A stretch of 10,702 nt of DNA from an uncultured Prevotella sp. (GCA_934281565.1 CAKQXI010000072.1:1-10702); one strand, 5' to 3'. Positions 1 to 7,487 are shown, counted from the first letter of the stretch. A program made the numbers and translations. Notes: generated by a model not told the origin, from the letters alone.

Positions 1-155
1 TCCATTATATAGATGCCACTTTTCCTTATCCTCACCTTACACTGGGTGAGATAGGCATTCCTGCAAACGATATTTTCATTATAACATTACAAGACAGAGA
101 ACTGTACGTGGAGATGAAAGACGAGCAAACCGTCCAGACTCCCCTGGATAAATAA
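1..155 (+). CDS. 3' end of an unidentified gene; beta-grasp-like C-terminus
   Basis: Only one plus-strand frame (codons from position 3) is open to a TAA at 153-155; it gives about 50 C-terminal residues. They include the stretch LTLGEIGIPANDIFIITL and then a short strand LYVEM. The pattern T-L-x-[ED]-x-x-I-x-x-x-D-hydrophobic run resembles the last turn and final strand of ubiquitin-like folds, and the downstream UBL gene has a comparable TLADYNINNGDTVFLV. The protein continues about 15 residues past that strand and ends PLDK, so this end is not a conjugatable glycine tail. It stops 3 nt before the TssG-like gene, so the two are almost certainly co-transcribed. It could be the ubiquitin-fold tail of an E1-like (ThiF family) enzyme, another UBL-domain protein, or something unrelated. 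Because the gene is cut by the window edge, the family call is weak; its presence as coding sequence is well supported. Confidence 0.6.
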   Translation, partial: HYIDATFPYPHLTLGEIGIPANDIFIITLQDRELYVEMKDEQTVQTPLDK

Positions 156-158
156 AAG

Positions 159-944
159 ATGAGAAATCTAACCAATACATCAGAAATCAGTGCGGAGATG
201 TTGCTAAATCTCCTATATCCTGAGTTGAAAGACAAGTGGATTGTCAAGAACAAAGGAACATTCTACCGCAACTACAACCCCGATGTCCTCTCCATCAACG
301 AAGAATATCACCATGTAGACCTATCTCGTGACGGTTTTTTGAAGCTCCTCCCACAAGGTTTGCTCACCATTGACAATGAGCTAAAGGGTGAGAATTTCAC
401 AGAGAAATATGAGAGTCTGGCAAAAAGACAACAGCTTCTGCAAGAAGCCTTCAAGCCATTCGATAGCTTTACGTTCAGAAGAAGATTGCATATCGAGAGC
501 AACATTTCTGAAGTTCTGTACGCAAAGATAGACTATCTGCTCCAAAAATACTTCCATTACGACCGTACCAAAGAGAAGAACCCATACATCAAGACTATTG
601 CTGTGATATTGCCCTATATCAGCAAACTTAGGGCTAACTTCGGACTCATCAAAGACTTGTTGAAGACCGTCATTGGCTGTGATGTGGAAATAATCACTGG
701 CAGATACAGTGAGAAAGACAACACTCGCTATTGGCTGCCATGGTTAAGGTATGACTTGCTGATTAGCAACCTTACCAACATGGAATATAATGAACTGCAC
801 CGTGACATCCTTGCCTTGGAACAGTTCATCAACGAGTGGTTCATGCCATTCGATGTAAAATGCAACCTGAGAATCAAGCAACACAACCATCCATGCAAGC
901 TGGAAAAAAACTTGACTCTTGACTATAATACAGAACTTAAATAG
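159..944 (+). CDS. tssG: TssG-like T6SS baseplate protein (subtype iii type)
   Basis: The 261-residue protein is soluble, with no signal peptide or membrane segment. TssG is part of the cytoplasmic T6SS baseplate wedge, where it pairs with two TssF copies and TssE and contacts TssK. The N-terminal half is weakly recognisable. The C-terminal half fits the divergent Bacteroidetes TssG pattern: a helical stretch with LPYISKLRANFGLIKDLLKTVIGCDVEI in two parts (about residues 151-168 and 169-178), then a late segment at 223-261 with EWFMPFDVKCNLRIK and an ending close to LDYNTEL. The family often has a comparable 'Y-F-x-P-hydrophobic' strand before an 'LGY.T.L' end. The start at 159 lies 3 nt after the upstream stop, and the TssK-like gene begins 9 nt downstream. 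The identification rests on residue pattern plus synteny with clear TssF- and TssE-like genes; alone it would be tentative. Confidence 0.68.
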   Translation: MRNLTNTSEISAEMLLNLLYPELKDKWIVKNKGTFYRNYNPDVLSINEEYHHVDLSRDGFLKLLPQGLLTIDNELKGENFTEKYESLAKRQQLLQEAFKPFDSFTFRRRLHIESNISEVLYAKIDYLLQKYFHYDRTKEKNPYIKTIAVILPYISKLRANFGLIKDLLKTVIGCDVEIITGRYSEKDNTRYWLPWLRYDLLISNLTNMEYNELHRDILALEQFINEWFMPFDVKCNLRIKQHNHPCKLEKNLTLDYNTELK

Positions 945-953
945 AATACATAT

Positions 954-2099
954 ATGACAGATATAAACGCAAGGATAGACTGGCGACCAGGAATGGAAAT
1001 ATCAGCCCAGACCTTCAAGGAGCTGACTGCCAACCTCGACTTCAAGCAAAGAGTGACGAGCTGTATCGCCAACAACAACCGTATAGGCATACTCCCCAAC
1101 TCAGAGTTTAAGTGCCACGGTGCATTTGTCAAGAATGTACTGGAAATTGACCAATTCAAATGTATGGCACTTCTCCCCTCTGGAAAAATCATCGATGCCG
1201 ACGAGAACGTGAGCATCAAGATACCTATCCTTTATGGCGACAAGTATTATCTCACGGTTAGTTTCGGACACGATGAGATACAATTTGACAAGGAAGAAGT
1301 TACCTTTATACGCCCACAATATTTGTATGAGATACATACCATGGAGGAAATAGAGGGTGGCGACTATCTGCCCATCATAAAGTTCAATGTGAGCGATGGT
1401 ATGTTCAGCATTGCCACGACATTCATCCCTCCTTACTTGCTTATCAATGCCGACAGTCGTTTCAATACTTACATCGAGTCGTATGTCGCCAAAATAAGCC
1501 AGCTCACCGAGCATCCCAATTTAGAGGATGGCGAGGGAAAGCGATGCTTGCTCAGATATATGTTCATGCTTAAAAGCTATGACAAGCAAGAGTCGACACA
1601 TGATTTCATGCAGTTTGTACAGGAAATTGCGCATGCCATAGACTACTATGTCATGCGCCCTCATACTGAAAGTGTACCCGACATACCTGCTTACTCCAAG
1701 TATGATGTGGAGGAATGGCTCAGTTGGTTTGAGGGCTACTTGACTGGTGCCAAGAGTGTATTGGACGGAGTGGTACTGGAAGACCACAGCATCGACTACG
1801 AGAAGATGAAACAAGAAATCAAGGCTGACATCTACGACCGTGTCTATCCTGAGTTGTACGAGCAACTAAAGAAAGATATTCTTGAGAAATTCAACCCTGA
1901 CATGGAACAGCAAATCAAGGATGCCTTGACGACATATGTCAACGATGTATTGCGCAATGAATTGAATACATCTTTGCAAACAGAGCTGTCCACCACATTA
2001 TATGACAAACTATATCATATTCTTTACGATGCCCTGTACAACGCCTTGTTCGTGCCAGTGGAGGAAGAAGAACAAGAAGAATATGTTCCACAAATCTAA
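954..2099 (+). CDS. tssK: TssK-like T6SS baseplate adaptor with unusual C-terminus
   Basis: In T6SS, trimeric TssK links the baseplate wedge (through TssF/TssG) to the inner-membrane complex. The 381-residue product starts with the family-type N-terminus (W10-x-P-G-M14 ... Q19-x-F21, matching the usual 'W..GM...Q.F'). Around residues 75-81 it has PSGKIID, and at 158-164 IPPYLLI, which matches the typical TssK 'IPP' segment. Residues 195-275 look helical. From about 283 to 366 the protein becomes a run of amphipathic helices rich in Tyr and Leu, for example LYDKLYHILYDALYNALF at 349-366, followed by an acidic tail (EEEEQEE). A standard TssK is roughly 440-450 residues and ends in a globular receptor-binding-like domain, so this one is short and appears to have a different C-terminal module. 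It lies 9 nt after the TssG-like gene and 6 nt before the TssE-like gene. No membrane segment is seen. Confidence 0.75.
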   Translation: MTDINARIDWRPGMEISAQTFKELTANLDFKQRVTSCIANNNRIGILPNSEFKCHGAFVKNVLEIDQFKCMALLPSGKIIDADENVSIKIPILYGDKYYLTVSFGHDEIQFDKEEVTFIRPQYLYEIHTMEEIEGGDYLPIIKFNVSDGMFSIATTFIPPYLLINADSRFNTYIESYVAKISQLTEHPNLEDGEGKRCLLRYMFMLKSYDKQESTHDFMQFVQEIAHAIDYYVMRPHTESVPDIPAYSKYDVEEWLSWFEGYLTGAKSVLDGVVLEDHSIDYEKMKQEIKADIYDRVYPELYEQLKKDILEKFNPDMEQQIKDALTTYVNDVLRNELNTSLQTELSTTLYDKLYHILYDALYNALFVPVEEEEQEEYVPQI

Positions 2100-2105
2100 A
2101 CATTC

Positions 2106-2561
2106 ATGTATATCCACTTACCCTTACATATCAATGACAAAGGTCTGTCGAGAGAAGAAAAGTTGGTCACATCCATCGACTCTTTCCTCTCCCTGTTGCT
2201 CAACACACCTTGCAACAGTTGTGTAGCCGACCCTAACTTCGGCTTTATCTTCAACAACCTCCGCTTTGAGATATTCAATGAGAACGAGGGAGTGGTCTAT
2301 GACTCTGAAGATATTATACATGACAACAACAATCCGACAGACTTATATGTAAAGAAGATTTCGGGAACATCGAAGAACCTCAACACCTTTGCCTCGGAGC
2401 TAAAGACAGCCATCGAGACATACGAAAAGAGGATTACCAACGTTGCCGTCAGCATGACTTACATCCGTGAGGCAAAGAACATCTATGTAACCGTAAAAGG
2501 ATACATACCTGAAATCGAGAAAGAATATCAATACAATACCAACATCAAGATTTGGAACTGA
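2106..2561 (+). CDS. tssE: TssE-like (gp25/lysozyme-fold) baseplate protein
   Basis: This 151-residue soluble protein has the layout of the T4 gp25/TssE family, which joins the baseplate wedge to the contractile sheath by handshaking with the sheath protein. Visible features are an N-terminal helix followed by L-N-T-P (residues 32-35), DPNFGF at 42-47 (family 'pdFGs'), NLRFEIF at 51-57, and a late helix ending ETYEKRI at 104-110 before a strand. The family's conserved E-P-R motif is E107-K-R109 here: the central proline is lost, while the charged pair that makes the inter-subunit contact is kept. Length is normal for the family (about 130-170). The TGA at 2559-2561 overlaps the ATG of the next gene by one base, which suggests translational coupling with TssF, its direct partner in the wedge. 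Phage or eCIS gp25 is the alternative family; the TssF and TssG neighbours favour TssE. Confidence 0.8.
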   Translation: MYIHLPLHINDKGLSREEKLVTSIDSFLSLLLNTPCNSCVADPNFGFIFNNLRFEIFNENEGVVYDSEDIIHDNNNPTDLYVKKISGTSKNLNTFASELKTAIETYEKRITNVAVSMTYIREAKNIYVTVKGYIPEIEKEYQYNTNIKIWN

Positions 2562-4273
2562 TGAAACAAACTATATTTGAAATACGACAACAAGCGGAAG
2601 AACTGCTCAAGGAGGCTATTGCCATCTGGCGACAAAGCAACCAGAGCGACTTACTGGATGGCATAGAGAACGACCCTGTGTTCTCCTTGATGCTCACTGC
2701 CCTTGCCTATCAGTTGAACGACATAGACTATGACATAGAACAACTCAAGCAAGAAGTGCTTGATGAATTCTCCAAGCTGTTGGTACCATACGACATGGGG
2801 CACGCCATACCTGCTACCGCCATCATCGCGACCAACTTACAAGCCAACATACAAGCCTTGTCCATCAATGACAACCAAGTGTTCCGCCTCAATGGGAACT
2901 CTTACCAGTTTATCCCATTGCTTGAGACGAGGGTCTTGGGTGCAGAAATTGCATCCATCATAAGACTGGATGCCAGAAGATGGAAGATAAGCCTCAACTT
3001 CAAGGCACCCGTTACAAATATTTCTGGTTTCTCATTCGCTATCAACAATCCCAACTTCAAGGATCTCAAAGTTACCATCAATGGAAGACAAGTTCCCTTG
3101 ACCAAGCCTTGGGATTATGCCGATTTGCCATTAAACAAGAGTTTTGCCCTGGACACAATATTATATAAGCAAGCTCCGACATTCAATGCCGCCAATATCT
3201 GGCTCGACTTATTTGCCAGGCAGAATGCACGCATCTTCTGTATCAAGAAGCATAACCCGAAGACTTTCATCACCTACGATACGGAGAACTTGGACATGGT
3301 CTTTGAGTTCAGTGGCATCAATGAAGACTTTGTTTTCGACAAGTCTTGTATCTCATTGAACACAATATTGTTGATCAATGCCATTCCTCACACTGTCAAC
3401 CTATCAGCCAACAACCCTATTGTTCGTGTAGCTGGTTACAATGCAGAAAAGGAAAACAACAGTGAGCAGTTTATGCACCTCACCCGTCCATCTGACGACC
3501 AACTGTTCAATGACATGACGGTGGATGTACGCACCGTGGCAGCCGACCGTTTCAACCGTGGCAGCTTGTTGAAACTACTCAACAGTTTGATTGATAAGTT
3601 CGATTCTGATTACTATGCTTTCCTGCAACTCCGGGAGCAGTACAAAGACAGTATCATCCAACAAGTGAGAGACGGTTTGCAGAAACTACAAAAGGCGTGT
3701 TCCGAAGAACCCAGTAGCAATATTGCAGGCACTTACCTCATGCTCCGTCAAGAGGAAATAGCTTACAACAAGGATGCCAGCCTACAAGTAAACTACCTGA
3801 CGACCAACGGTGCTTTTGCCAACTCTGTATTAAACGAGCAAAGTGTTTTCTCCCTGCCAACAGGACTGGATGCTTCCGCAACCCATCAGATATTGGCACC
3901 AGTGGCTGGCTGCAACGAAATGATAGACAAGAAGAAGCAAAACAGTATGGCTCGCTATTATTTCGTCACTAACGACCGCATCGTGACACCCGCCGACATG
4001 AAGATGTTCTGTTATAATGAGCTGATGACCCGATATAGCATATCATCCGACATGATAGAAGCCATCAACATTCGTCCCCAGCTTCAAGAAGACAGACATA
4101 GCTATGGTTATGAGACATGGATAGAAATCCTTGTCAACGACACGCCTTTCATTAAGCGACACTTCACGGAAAAAATACCACAAGCCGAACTGTTCATCCA
4201 AAAGATGATAGAGGTAAGGAGTACGAGCATCTACCCTATCCAAGTGAATATCCACATCAAGGAGCAAGAATGA
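2561..4273 (+). CDS. tssF: TssF-like T6SS baseplate protein (subtype iii type)
   Basis: TssF is the core wedge protein of the T6SS baseplate. The product here is 570 residues, about family size. Its N-terminus fits Bacteroidetes TssF well: a helix through about residue 23 (AIAIW), DPVFSLMLTALAYQL at 38-52, a long helix with DIEQLKQEVLDEFSKLL at 58-74, then VPYDMGHAIPATAII at 75-89 (family-type 'L.P......PA.ai'). The middle is beta-rich with NxxxFRLN-type strands. The C-terminal part (about 470-570) has VTPADMKMFC, which resembles the baseplate protein 'taeDl..f' segment, and then a mixed alpha/beta end. The ATG at 2561 is preferred over a TTG nine bases earlier because it overlaps the TssE stop as TGATG. 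No signal peptide or membrane segment is present. The next gene begins after 51 nt, the largest gap in the operon. Confidence 0.82.
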   Translation: MKQTIFEIRQQAEELLKEAIAIWRQSNQSDLLDGIENDPVFSLMLTALAYQLNDIDYDIEQLKQEVLDEFSKLLVPYDMGHAIPATAIIATNLQANIQALSINDNQVFRLNGNSYQFIPLLETRVLGAEIASIIRLDARRWKISLNFKAPVTNISGFSFAINNPNFKDLKVTINGRQVPLTKPWDYADLPLNKSFALDTILYKQAPTFNAANIWLDLFARQNARIFCIKKHNPKTFITYDTENLDMVFEFSGINEDFVFDKSCISLNTILLINAIPHTVNLSANNPIVRVAGYNAEKENNSEQFMHLTRPSDDQLFNDMTVDVRTVAADRFNRGSLLKLLNSLIDKFDSDYYAFLQLREQYKDSIIQQVRDGLQKLQKACSEEPSSNIAGTYLMLRQEEIAYNKDASLQVNYLTTNGAFANSVLNEQSVFSLPTGLDASATHQILAPVAGCNEMIDKKKQNSMARYYFVTNDRIVTPADMKMFCYNELMTRYSISSDMIEAINIRPQLQEDRHSYGYETWIEILVNDTPFIKRHFTEKIPQAELFIQKMIEVRSTSIYPIQVNIHIKEQE

Positions 4274-4324
4274 AAGCTATATGCACTTGACACTTAATCA
4301 TACAATCATATAATATACCACATA
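4274..4324 (+). other. Largest intra-operon gap, between the baseplate and ubiquitin-like modules
   Basis: This 51-nt AT-rich spacer is the widest gap in the run of genes; the others are 26 nt or less. I see no TAnnTTTG element, hairpin or small ORF in it. It marks the border between the secretion-type genes and the conjugation-type genes, and could hold an mRNA processing site or weak promoter that I cannot recognise. Confidence 0.4.
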
Positions 4325-4642
4325 ATGGAAGAATTTTTCTTAGATATCATCTATAAAGACAAAAAGGTAAAGTTCAAGATTACCAACCCAGAGGCCCCCA
4401 TTAGCACACTTATGCAGAACTTGCGCCATGCCATCGGACAAGATGGTCGCCTCATCTTCGACTTCCCATCTGTTGACCAAACAGGTGCTCCGTTAGATTA
4501 TTTCTTTGGCACCGAAGATCCTATGGTACATGAAGTAAGGATACTACGACCAAGGATAGGGCATACCGACCAGACATTAGCAGATTACAACATCAACAAC
4601 GGCGACACCGTATTCCTTGTGCCCGACCCATTCCCAGGATAA
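4325..4642 (+). CDS. Ubiquitin-like beta-grasp protein (UBL)
   Basis: The 105-residue acidic protein has the order of elements expected of a ubiquitin fold. A first hairpin (FFLDIIYKDKKVKFKIT, 4-20) leads to a helix (26-37, ISTLMQNLRHAI). Further strands follow (43-47 and about 69-74, HEVRIL), and then the diagnostic end TLADYNINNGDTVFLV at 84-99. That end aligns by eye with ubiquitin's TLSDYNIQKESTLHLV. The chain ends D-P-F-P-G105, a single C-terminal glycine exposed without processing. The segment at 48-68 is a longer insertion than in ubiquitin. It is followed after 4 nt by an E2-like gene, so conjugation of this protein by that E2 is the natural inference. The YukD/EsaB-type UBLs of type VII systems are a relevant comparison, as comparative-genomic work has proposed conjugation of YukD-like proteins by E2/RING pairs in bacteria. 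A non-conjugated structural role remains possible. Confidence 0.8.
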   Translation: MEEFFLDIIYKDKKVKFKITNPEAPISTLMQNLRHAIGQDGRLIFDFPSVDQTGAPLDYFFGTEDPMVHEVRILRPRIGHTDQTLADYNINNGDTVFLVPDPFPG

Positions 4643-4646
4643 AATC

Positions 4647-5225
4647 ATGGAGAACCCATCTCGCCTATTCGATGGAAAGCCACTCTCTGGTCGCAACCGT
4701 AGGTTGCTCTATGAATGGAACAAGCTGGAAGAACATCTCTCAGCAAGGACAGACATCAACTATCTCGTTGTTCGCAAGAACAACGCAGGCTTGCCTGTGA
4801 GCTATCAGATTACTTATCACATCAAGAGCATTTGCGGGGTAGAGAATATAGAGAAATTAGGAACACATAACCCTCCAACTTTCGCCCATGCTTTCTTGAT
4901 GCAAATAGACATTCCAGACAACTATCCTTGCATAGATGCCCTGCCCTATTTCCATTTTCTCACGAAAGACGACAAAGGCAGAGATATTCCTCATCCTTGG
5001 CATCCCAACATACGATACTTCGGAGAATATGCAGGGAGAGTATGCTTGAATATGCCCGACACTTACACCGACTTGGTATGGGGAGTGGAGCGAGTAGCCC
5101 ATTACTTACGCTACGACCTCTACCATGCCATCGCAGAACCTCCTTATCCAGAAGACTTAAAAGTGGCGGAGTGGGTTGTCAAGCAAGGTGAGCCCAATGA
5201 ATGGATATTCTTTGAACAGAACTAA
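4647..5225 (+). CDS. E2 ubiquitin-conjugating-like enzyme
   Basis: The 192-residue soluble protein has the landmarks of the UBC fold in order. An N-terminal helix (17-32) has the sequence RNRRLLYEWNKLEEHL, and then come beta-strands. Y93-P94 and the proline-flanked LPYFHFLT (99-106) match the E2 'YP...P.v.F.T' stretch. H119-P120-N121 forms the HPN motif that builds the oxyanion site. G130-R-V-C133-L-N sits where eukaryotic E2s have 'G.ICL', making Cys133 (codon 5043-5045) the likely thioester cysteine. A tryptophan follows at 145, with helices after it and P165-P-Y-P-E-D, matching 'PNP.DP'. There are 11 residues between HPN and Cys, a few more than in most eukaryotic E2s. The true start is taken at 4647, 4 nt after the UBL stop; an upstream in-frame ATG at 4617 would overlap the UBL gene. 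An E2 normally accepts a UBL from an E1 and passes it to a substrate, often with a RING protein. Confidence 0.85.
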   Translation: MENPSRLFDGKPLSGRNRRLLYEWNKLEEHLSARTDINYLVVRKNNAGLPVSYQITYHIKSICGVENIEKLGTHNPPTFAHAFLMQIDIPDNYPCIDALPYFHFLTKDDKGRDIPHPWHPNIRYFGEYAGRVCLNMPDTYTDLVWGVERVAHYLRYDLYHAIAEPPYPEDLKVAEWVVKQGEPNEWIFFEQN

Positions 5226-5241
5226 ACAACGAAAAAGAGCA

Positions 5242-6441
5242 ATGAAACACACGCATTATTATATCAAGACCGTCCTACTCGCACTGATAGCTTGTTGTCC
5301 AATCCTTGGAACGTTGGCACAAACCACCAAGGAAATAACGGTGAGCCAAGGCAATCCATACACCGATCATATTTCCTTGAAAGATGACTCCAAGGATATG
5401 GACTTGATGGCTAAGTTCATCTTCAACGAACCGACCAACACACTGAGTATCTATCTTATCTCATACAGAGACCTCTTTGTCTTCCAGACCGACACCCCTT
5501 GCAAGCAAGCCATCAAGGGAAGAAATATCAAACCCGACAAACTGCCATTTGTCGTGAACACAGACCCAGAGGCAAAATACCAGCTTACCAAAGAATACTG
5601 GCAAGCCATCCCCAAGCCCAAGAAAAAGTATGTATTCAAGAAATGGATTGAGTATTCGGGACTTGCACCAATACCAACGGAATACAAAATGGTGAACGAC
5701 TATGTTAGACAAGACTTCACTATCATGAACAAGGCTGATGCCGTGCCCCTGACCCTGCACGACGTGATGATGATGGAGCCAGAGACCACCAACAACGCCA
5801 ATACCAAGAAGTACAACATCGTATGGGGCAAGGATCTCAACATCACTTACCATATATATATAAAGCGCAACCCATGCTTTGGCATGGAAGAAGAAATAGC
5901 CGCCGCAGACAAGTTGCTCGAAAGCATCGCCTCTGGTTACAAGAACCTTGTCAATCGATTTAACTCTGGCATCGTAAGCAACAAGGAGAGCTTGGAGAAT
6001 TTCAAGGAGATGAAGCAACTGTTGCTTGGTCAATATCCTGCCAAGACTGAGAAGAATGCGTGTCCCGACATTCAGGAGAAATGGGATGCTTACAACCAAT
6101 ATGTTGATTCCATCAGCAACATGAGATGCCGTATCAAATCGGCCATGTCTGCATCAGGTGGCAATAACGGAGGAAAAGGTGGTAACTCACGCCGTGCCTT
6201 TGGCGAGGGAGTGAACGCAGGCTTCATCCTGACACAAGCACGACAAATCGACTCCGCTGTCTCCAGATGGTTAGTGAGCAAGGACCAGACAGAACGCTCT
6301 GACCTAAGGAAACAGTGTCATGAGATTATCAAGGTAGTAAAAGCCTCCGTCGCAGGAAAGCGAATAACCAATGCTTCCCAACAGAATGCCATCAAGATTT
6401 TCAACCAAGCCGTAAGATACTATCACAGTACCTGCCGATAA
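5242..6441 (+). CDS. Exported protein of unknown function with six mature cysteines
   Basis: I do not recognise a family for this 399-residue protein. It starts with an export signal: a basic, His-rich start, hydrophobic VLLALIACCPILG, and a likely signal peptidase I cut after LA26 before Q27, a common Bacteroidetes pattern. An LIAC18 lipobox-like motif is an alternative, which would make it a lipoprotein. The first half (28-210) looks beta-rich. From about 215 it looks helical, with a Gly/Asn-rich linker (SGGNNGGKGG) at 305-314. After the predicted cut six cysteines remain (87, 212, 274, 296, 359, 398), allowing three disulfides. I placed the start at 5242, because the longer in-frame start at 5176 lies inside the E2 gene and would bury the signal. 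The gene sits 16 nt after the E2 and 15 nt before a LysM gene, so an envelope component of the same machine is the likely role. Confidence 0.85.
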   Translation: MKHTHYYIKTVLLALIACCPILGTLAQTTKEITVSQGNPYTDHISLKDDSKDMDLMAKFIFNEPTNTLSIYLISYRDLFVFQTDTPCKQAIKGRNIKPDKLPFVVNTDPEAKYQLTKEYWQAIPKPKKKYVFKKWIEYSGLAPIPTEYKMVNDYVRQDFTIMNKADAVPLTLHDVMMMEPETTNNANTKKYNIVWGKDLNITYHIYIKRNPCFGMEEEIAAADKLLESIASGYKNLVNRFNSGIVSNKESLENFKEMKQLLLGQYPAKTEKNACPDIQEKWDAYNQYVDSISNMRCRIKSAMSASGGNNGGKGGNSRRAFGEGVNAGFILTQARQIDSAVSRWLVSKDQTERSDLRKQCHEIIKVVKASVAGKRITNASQQNAIKIFNQAVRYYHSTCR

Positions 6442-6456
6442 AACGTAAGCACGAAC

Positions 6457-7461
6457 ATGAAGAAAATTATATCATTGGCCGTCTTCGCCTTGCTCCTGTT
6501 GCCTATCCTTGCCTACGCCGAGAAAGACAACAAGACCGAAGATGTTGACAAGCCACATATACAATACATCTACCACAAAGTGAAGCAAGGCGAATCGGTA
6601 TATACCATCGCCAAGCTCTATCATGCTGAAATAGAAGAAATCTACAAGCTCAACCCTGGCAGTAAAGAAATGATTTGGGCTGGTGCCACATTGCTGGTAC
6701 CGAGCGTTGGTATAGAGAGCGAGGAAACCGAGGAAATTGATACGCTCCATATCAAGGAACACCTGCAAGATTTCATTGGCGAGATATACAAGATTACATC
6801 CATCAATGCGGAAACGTTGGAAGACATGAAGGCTGTAGATAAAAAAATCAACTCGCTCGACACCAAATGGAACGTTTACTACCAAGCCAAACAAGCCAAC
6901 ATCGCCGACAACGATGCCTTGATGGAGCTGGTATCGAAGTTCCAGCAACTCAAGCAAGATGCCAAGGACTCCCTGAATGCCCAGAAAGACCATATCTTGC
7001 TCGTCTACAATTTCAACAAGGCTGATAAGTTCATCCGCTCCCAGCTCAGCATCTATCAAGAATTGTCCCAGCAAGCCACGGAATTCTCGTTGGCGGAGGC
7101 ACTGGCACCCAAGTTAGAGGAACTGAAGACCAAGGAGCAACTCATATTCGCCGATATTGAGAAGAACTATGAGATAGCCAAGAATGCCGCTGCTCAGAAC
7201 AGCAGCCTCGGCAAGCGGATGAACCAGATAACCAACAACTACGTGGAACTTAAGAACTATTCGGAAAAGATACAAGCTGCCGAGTACAAGCCGTTCTTCG
7301 AGCGTATCAAAGACTACCTGTTCGGACTTGCTGCCGTTACCATCATCTTGATGTTTGCCAATATGGTGCAAGCCAAGATCAAGATGTACAAGCAAGCCAA
7401 GGAGAACGCCAAGAAATTTGAACAGTTCAAAAAGGACGACAACGAGTATCCAACCATCTAA
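6457..7461 (+). CDS. LysM peptidoglycan-binding protein with C-terminal membrane anchor
   Basis: This 334-residue protein has a clear signal peptide, with a lysine start, a Leu-rich core and a cut after AYA21. One LysM domain follows at about 39-83: HKVKQGESVYTIAKLY, then IYKLNPG and a closing ATLLVP, all typical LysM positions. LysM binds peptidoglycan glycan strands. An acidic linker (EESEETEE-like, 88-94) leads to a long helical region (about 100-280) rich in Gln, Lys and Glu, probably coiled coil. One membrane helix lies at about 287-304, and a basic, lysine-rich tail of about 30 residues points to the cytoplasm. The layout would tether the inner membrane to the cell wall. In T6SS terms this suits a membrane-complex or cell-wall anchor, but it does not match TssJ, TssL or TssM as I know them. 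Spacing to the next gene is 26 nt. Confidence 0.85.
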   Translation: MKKIISLAVFALLLLPILAYAEKDNKTEDVDKPHIQYIYHKVKQGESVYTIAKLYHAEIEEIYKLNPGSKEMIWAGATLLVPSVGIESEETEEIDTLHIKEHLQDFIGEIYKITSINAETLEDMKAVDKKINSLDTKWNVYYQAKQANIADNDALMELVSKFQQLKQDAKDSLNAQKDHILLVYNFNKADKFIRSQLSIYQELSQQATEFSLAEALAPKLEELKTKEQLIFADIEKNYEIAKNAAAQNSSLGKRMNQITNNYVELKNYSEKIQAAEYKPFFERIKDYLFGLAAVTIILMFANMVQAKIKMYKQAKENAKKFEQFKKDDNEYPTI

Positions 7462-7487
7462 AACTGAAGCATACATATTATAAGAAC

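Noticed and set aside
2552..2560. Upstream TTG start for the TssF-like gene
   Set aside because: The ATG at 2561 overlaps the preceding stop as TGATG, the usual coupled arrangement, and needs no rare start codon.
4617..4646. Earlier ATG for the E2 gene
   Set aside because: It would overlap the UBL gene by 26 nt and add ten residues that show no sign of the E2 fold; 4647 follows the UBL stop by 4 nt.
5461..6099. Long minus-strand open frame (212 codons) opposite the exported protein
   Set aside because: It is antisense to a gene with a clear signal peptide and operon spacing. Its translation is low-complexity Val/Leu/Gly text with no recognisable domain, as expected from a mirrored frame.
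6472..7074. Minus-strand open frame (200 codons) opposite the LysM gene
   Set aside because: The LysM motif and signal peptide identify the plus strand as coding; the antisense product shows no domain and no promoter.
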